A DNA stretch of 64,000 nt from Proteobacteria bacterium UBA981. GTDB taxonomy: Bacteria > Pseudomonadota > Gammaproteobacteria > Ga0077536. Position numbers and translations under genes: made by a program. A model generated the notes under the pieces. The model saw nothing but the letters and a program-made list of their open reading frames with translations. It did no database searches and was not told where the DNA came from. Each line of letters starts with the position of its first letter. Position 1 is the stretch's first letter. Below, piece after piece: positions 61,567-64,000 of the stretch. Where the stretch lies: assembly GCA_002292285.1 (NCBI GenBank), contig DBBP01000024.1:174235-238234 (forward strand), given 5' to 3'.

Positions 61567-62790
61567 ATGTCCCAACCGCATCCCCTGCGTTGGCTGGTGC
61601 TGTCCGGTGTCTGGCTGATTTACGCAGCCTTCGGCTTGATTGCATCGAGCATCGCACCGCTCGTCCAGCGTATCGAAACCGACTTAGCCATGAGTCATAC
61701 CGCGATGGGCAGTGTCATGGGCGCATGGCAATTGGTGTTCATCGCGGCCGCTGTACCGTGCGGCATGTTGCTGGACCGCCTCGGCAGCCGCTGGGCCTTG
61801 TTGCTCGGTGCGATATGTATCGCAGCCTCGGCTTACGGACGCAGTGTTGCCGATGGATACGTCGGTCTGTTGCTCGCGGTCGCCCTGTTTGGCGTCGGTG
61901 GGCCAATCATCTCGGCCGGTGCACCGAAAGTTATTACGAGCTGGTTCGAAGGTTCGAGCCGCGGTCTGGCGATGGGTATTTACGTCACCGGGCCTGCGCT
62001 CGGTGGTATCTGTGCGTTAAGCCTGACCCACCCCTTGTTGATGCCTTTTTTCGACGACAATTGGCGTCCGATTTTCGTCTTGTGGGCTGGGCTCGCGCTG
62101 TTGGCGGGGGTCGTTTGGTGGGTGCTCGCGACGTTACCTGCAATTCGCGCGCATAACGATGGTATCCACGTCGAGGCGCCGGTGCCGCACCGGCGCGTGA
62201 TTCGCATGTTATTGCTCGACCCGGCCGTAAGAGTGATGCTGCTGATGAGCACCGGTGTGTTCATGATCAGCCACGGTCTGATGAACTGGCTGCCGCAGAT
62301 GCTCGTCGACTACGGCATGAGTTTCTCGCAGGCGGGCTACTGGGCGGCGATCCCAACGATAGTCGGTATTTTTGGCGCGCTGATCATTCCTCGTCTAGCG
62401 ACGCCAGAACGGCGTTTCGCGATCCTGACCGGATTGTGTGTCGCTCTACTCGGCGCGACCCTACTGCTCCAGCTCGAAACCCGACCCGTGTTGTTCTCGG
62501 GACTGGTTCTGCAGGGTATTGCGCGGGCCACCTTGATGACAGTGTTGGTCCTGACTCTGGTCGAGCTACCCGGCGTCGGGCGTAATCATGCCGGTACGGC
62601 TTCAGGGCTTTTCTTCGCGACCGCTGAATTCGGTGGCATGTTGGGGCCATTGGTGGTCGGTGTGCTCTACGACGTGAGTGGTACCTTTGTCGCCGGTCTG
62701 GTGATGTTCAGTGTCGTTTCGGCGGGCCTGATCGTTGGTGCAAGACGTCTCAACAAACTTGCCGTTCACCCAGCTGAAGCAGGTGCCTAG
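61567..62790 (+). CDS. MFS transporter
   Basis: 407 residues from ATG at 61567. Twelve helices: WLVLSGVWLIYAAFGLIASS, MGSVMGAWQLVFIAAAVPCG with the MFS loop GMLLDRLGSRWALLLG, GYWAAIPTIVGIFGALIIPR, ATLMTVLVLTLVELPGVGRN. It resembles the CynX/NNP-like branch in overall pattern. Substrate unknown. A hairpin overlaps its stop codon. Confidence 0.86.
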   Translation: MSQPHPLRWLVLSGVWLIYAAFGLIASSIAPLVQRIETDLAMSHTAMGSVMGAWQLVFIAAAVPCGMLLDRLGSRWALLLGAICIAASAYGRSVADGYVGLLLAVALFGVGGPIISAGAPKVITSWFEGSSRGLAMGIYVTGPALGGICALSLTHPLLMPFFDDNWRPIFVLWAGLALLAGVVWWVLATLPAIRAHNDGIHVEAPVPHRRVIRMLLLDPAVRVMLLMSTGVFMISHGLMNWLPQMLVDYGMSFSQAGYWAAIPTIVGIFGALIIPRLATPERRFAILTGLCVALLGATLLLQLETRPVLFSGLVLQGIARATLMTVLVLTLVELPGVGRNHAGTASGLFFATAEFGGMLGPLVVGVLYDVSGTFVAGLVMFSVVSAGLIVGARRLNKLAVHPAEAGA

Positions 62791-62803
62791 AACCTGCTTC
62801 AGC
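62773..62803. terminator. Hairpin between convergent MFS and epoxide hydrolase genes
   Basis: Perfect 12-base arms GCTGAAGCAGGT (62773-62784) and ACCTGCTTCAGC (62792-62803) around a seven-base loop containing the stop codon of the MFS gene. It may stop transcription from both sides; T-runs are absent. Confidence 0.65.
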
Positions 62804-62821
62804 GTCCGCGCCAGGGATCAT

Positions 62822-63967
62822 TCAGGTGCGCACGTGCGCGAAACTCGTGCGTAGTTCGTTGATGAATAATTCCGGCTGTTCGAACGCAGCAAAATGTCCG
62901 CCCCGATCGAGTTCATTGTAGTGAACCAACTTGGTGAAGCGTTCCTCGCACCAGCGTCGCGAGGCCGGAAACAATTCCAGCGGATAAATACTCACAGCAA
63001 CCGGAATATGAATTTGCGGTTGCGGCTGCAGCAAACTGGCGAAGCTTTCCCAGTAAATCCGGGCCGAGGATGCGCCGGCTGCCGGCAACCAATAGAGCAT
63101 GATGTTGTCGAGCAGCTCGTCGCGACTGAAGATATTTTCCGGGTGCCCGTTGCAATCGCTCCATGACCAGAATTTTTCAACCACCCAGGCCGCCTGCGCG
63201 ATGGGCGAATCGACCAGTCCATAACCAACTGTCTGGGGGCGGGTACTTTGCTCTTTCGAATAGCCACATTCGACGTCCCAGTAGTTTTGGCTTCTGGCCA
63301 GATATTTGCGCTCTGTCGCATCAGGATTTGCGAGGATTTCCTCACTCAGCGAAAGCACCGGCATGTTGCTGTGTAGCATCGCACAGTGTTCGGTTTCGCT
63401 AACGCCCATCGCGAGCGTGACTAACGATCCCCAATCGCCACCCTGAGCGACATAACTTGAGTAGCCGAGCCGCGCCATTAACTCGCCCCAGGCGCGCCCA
63501 ATCCGCTCGATGTTCCAGCCCGGCGCGGTCGGTTTGCCGGAGTAGCCGAAGCCCGGCAAGGTCGGGCATACGATGTGGAATGCGTCGCTTGCCGAGCCAC
63601 CGTGCGCAGTTGGGTCGCTTAACGGCCCGACGACTTTCATGAATTCCAGCACCGAACCAGGCCAGCCGTGCGTCATGACCAGTGGCAAGGCATCTTCATG
63701 CGGGGAGCGAATGTGCATGAATTGGATATCGAGACCGTCAATTTTGGTGACGAATTGCGGATACTGGTTCAGCGCCGTCTCACAGCGGCGCCAGTCGTAG
63801 CCATCGGCCCAGTAGCCGCATAATTCGCGCAGATACGCGAGGGGTACGCCCTGGCTCCAGTCGTCCGGCGTTTCCGGTTCTGCCCAGCGGCTACTGTTCA
63901 GGCGCTGGCGCAAATCGTCCAGTTCAGCATCGCTTGCGTGATAGTTAAAGGTGCGAATGTCACTCAT
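62822..63967 (-). CDS. Epoxide hydrolase (EPHN plus alpha/beta hydrolase)
   Basis: 381 residues from ATG at 63967. The N-terminal EPHN domain (DLRQRLNSSRWAEPETPDDW) is followed by the hydrolase fold: oxyanion motif HGWPGS (His100), nucleophile Asp178 in AQGGDWGSLVTLA, lid tyrosines and C-terminal His in DRGGHFAAFEQPE. It opens epoxides to diols in the cytosol through a covalent ester. The upstream end of the gene is 33 bases from the window edge. Confidence 0.88.
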   Translation of the reverse strand: MSDIRTFNYHASDAELDDLRQRLNSSRWAEPETPDDWSQGVPLAYLRELCGYWADGYDWRRCETALNQYPQFVTKIDGLDIQFMHIRSPHEDALPLVMTHGWPGSVLEFMKVVGPLSDPTAHGGSASDAFHIVCPTLPGFGYSGKPTAPGWNIERIGRAWGELMARLGYSSYVAQGGDWGSLVTLAMGVSETEHCAMLHSNMPVLSLSEEILANPDATERKYLARSQNYWDVECGYSKEQSTRPQTVGYGLVDSPIAQAAWVVEKFWSWSDCNGHPENIFSRDELLDNIMLYWLPAAGASSARIYWESFASLLQPQPQIHIPVAVSIYPLELFPASRRWCEERFTKLVHYNELDRGGHFAAFEQPELFINELRTSFAHVRT

Positions 63968-64000
63968 TGTTGTGGTCCTTGGATTCACAATGTAAATGCA

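Overview
The window looks like a chromosomal segment of a GC-rich heterotrophic proteobacterium, most likely an uncultured or marine gammaproteobacterium. This rests on the XrtA-type PEP-CTERM/PrsT pair, a DUF1302/DUF1329 outer-membrane operon, a TTQ amine dehydrogenase, flavin/acyl-CoA catabolism and a UGA-encoded selenoprotein. No rRNA, tRNA, IS element, prophage or CRISPR array was seen. Genes are dense on both strands, and most belong to small operons for nitrogenous, aromatic/alicyclic or fatty-acid-like substrates.

Region 1 (1-9450, minus strand) is an N-methylglutamate-pathway-type operon. In transcription order it holds a glutamine-synthetase-like ligase (gmaS type), three glutamate-synthase-like subunits (mgsA, mgsB, mgsC), an unrecognised 132-residue protein, and a sarcosine-oxidase-like dehydrogenase (mgdA, mgdB and mgdC, with mgdC cut by the window edge). 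Region 2 (9578-14053) has a phytanoyl-CoA-dioxygenase-like enzyme, an EamA exporter, an atypical SDR, a secreted protein made of six 19-residue charged repeats, a YchJ protein and tiny unannotated ORFs. Region 3 (14087-18223) is a PrsT TPR protein with a PEP-CTERM protein, both belonging to exosortase-linked extracellular matrix export.

Region 4 (18986-25663) has a PQQ/haem dehydrogenase, an acyl-CoA ligase, a two-domain SLOG-like protein, an SprT-like protein, an ArsI-like dioxygenase and a Cys-tailed sigma factor. Region 5 (25697-30775) is a tightly overlapping four-gene envelope operon (AMIN-DUF1302 barrel, DUF1329, lipoprotein, secreted protein). Region 6 (31180-38288) has a molybdopterin oxidoreductase, an ArsR/SRPBCC/DUF899 operon and an LLM/VOC/hydrolase/NTF2-like run.

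Region 7 (38283-42669, minus strand) contains a GrdB-like selenoprotein with an in-frame UGA and a SECIS-like hairpin, followed upstream by an aromatic amine dehydrogenase operon (aauB-E-D-A plus cytochrome c). Region 8 (42935-52743) holds dienelactone hydrolase, alcohol dehydrogenase, acyl-CoA dehydrogenase and nitroreductase genes, an MFS carrier and badH-badI for alicyclic ring opening. Region 9 (52573-53330) is the least explained part: a consensus sigma-54 promoter with two upstream palindromes, facing an unidentified short transcript, with an unknown two-gene unit diverging from it. Region 10 (53331-63967) has a D-aminoacylase-like amidohydrolase, acyl-CoA ligase, quinone reductase, LLM oxidoreductase, acetolactate synthase-like enzyme, MFS carrier and epoxide hydrolase.
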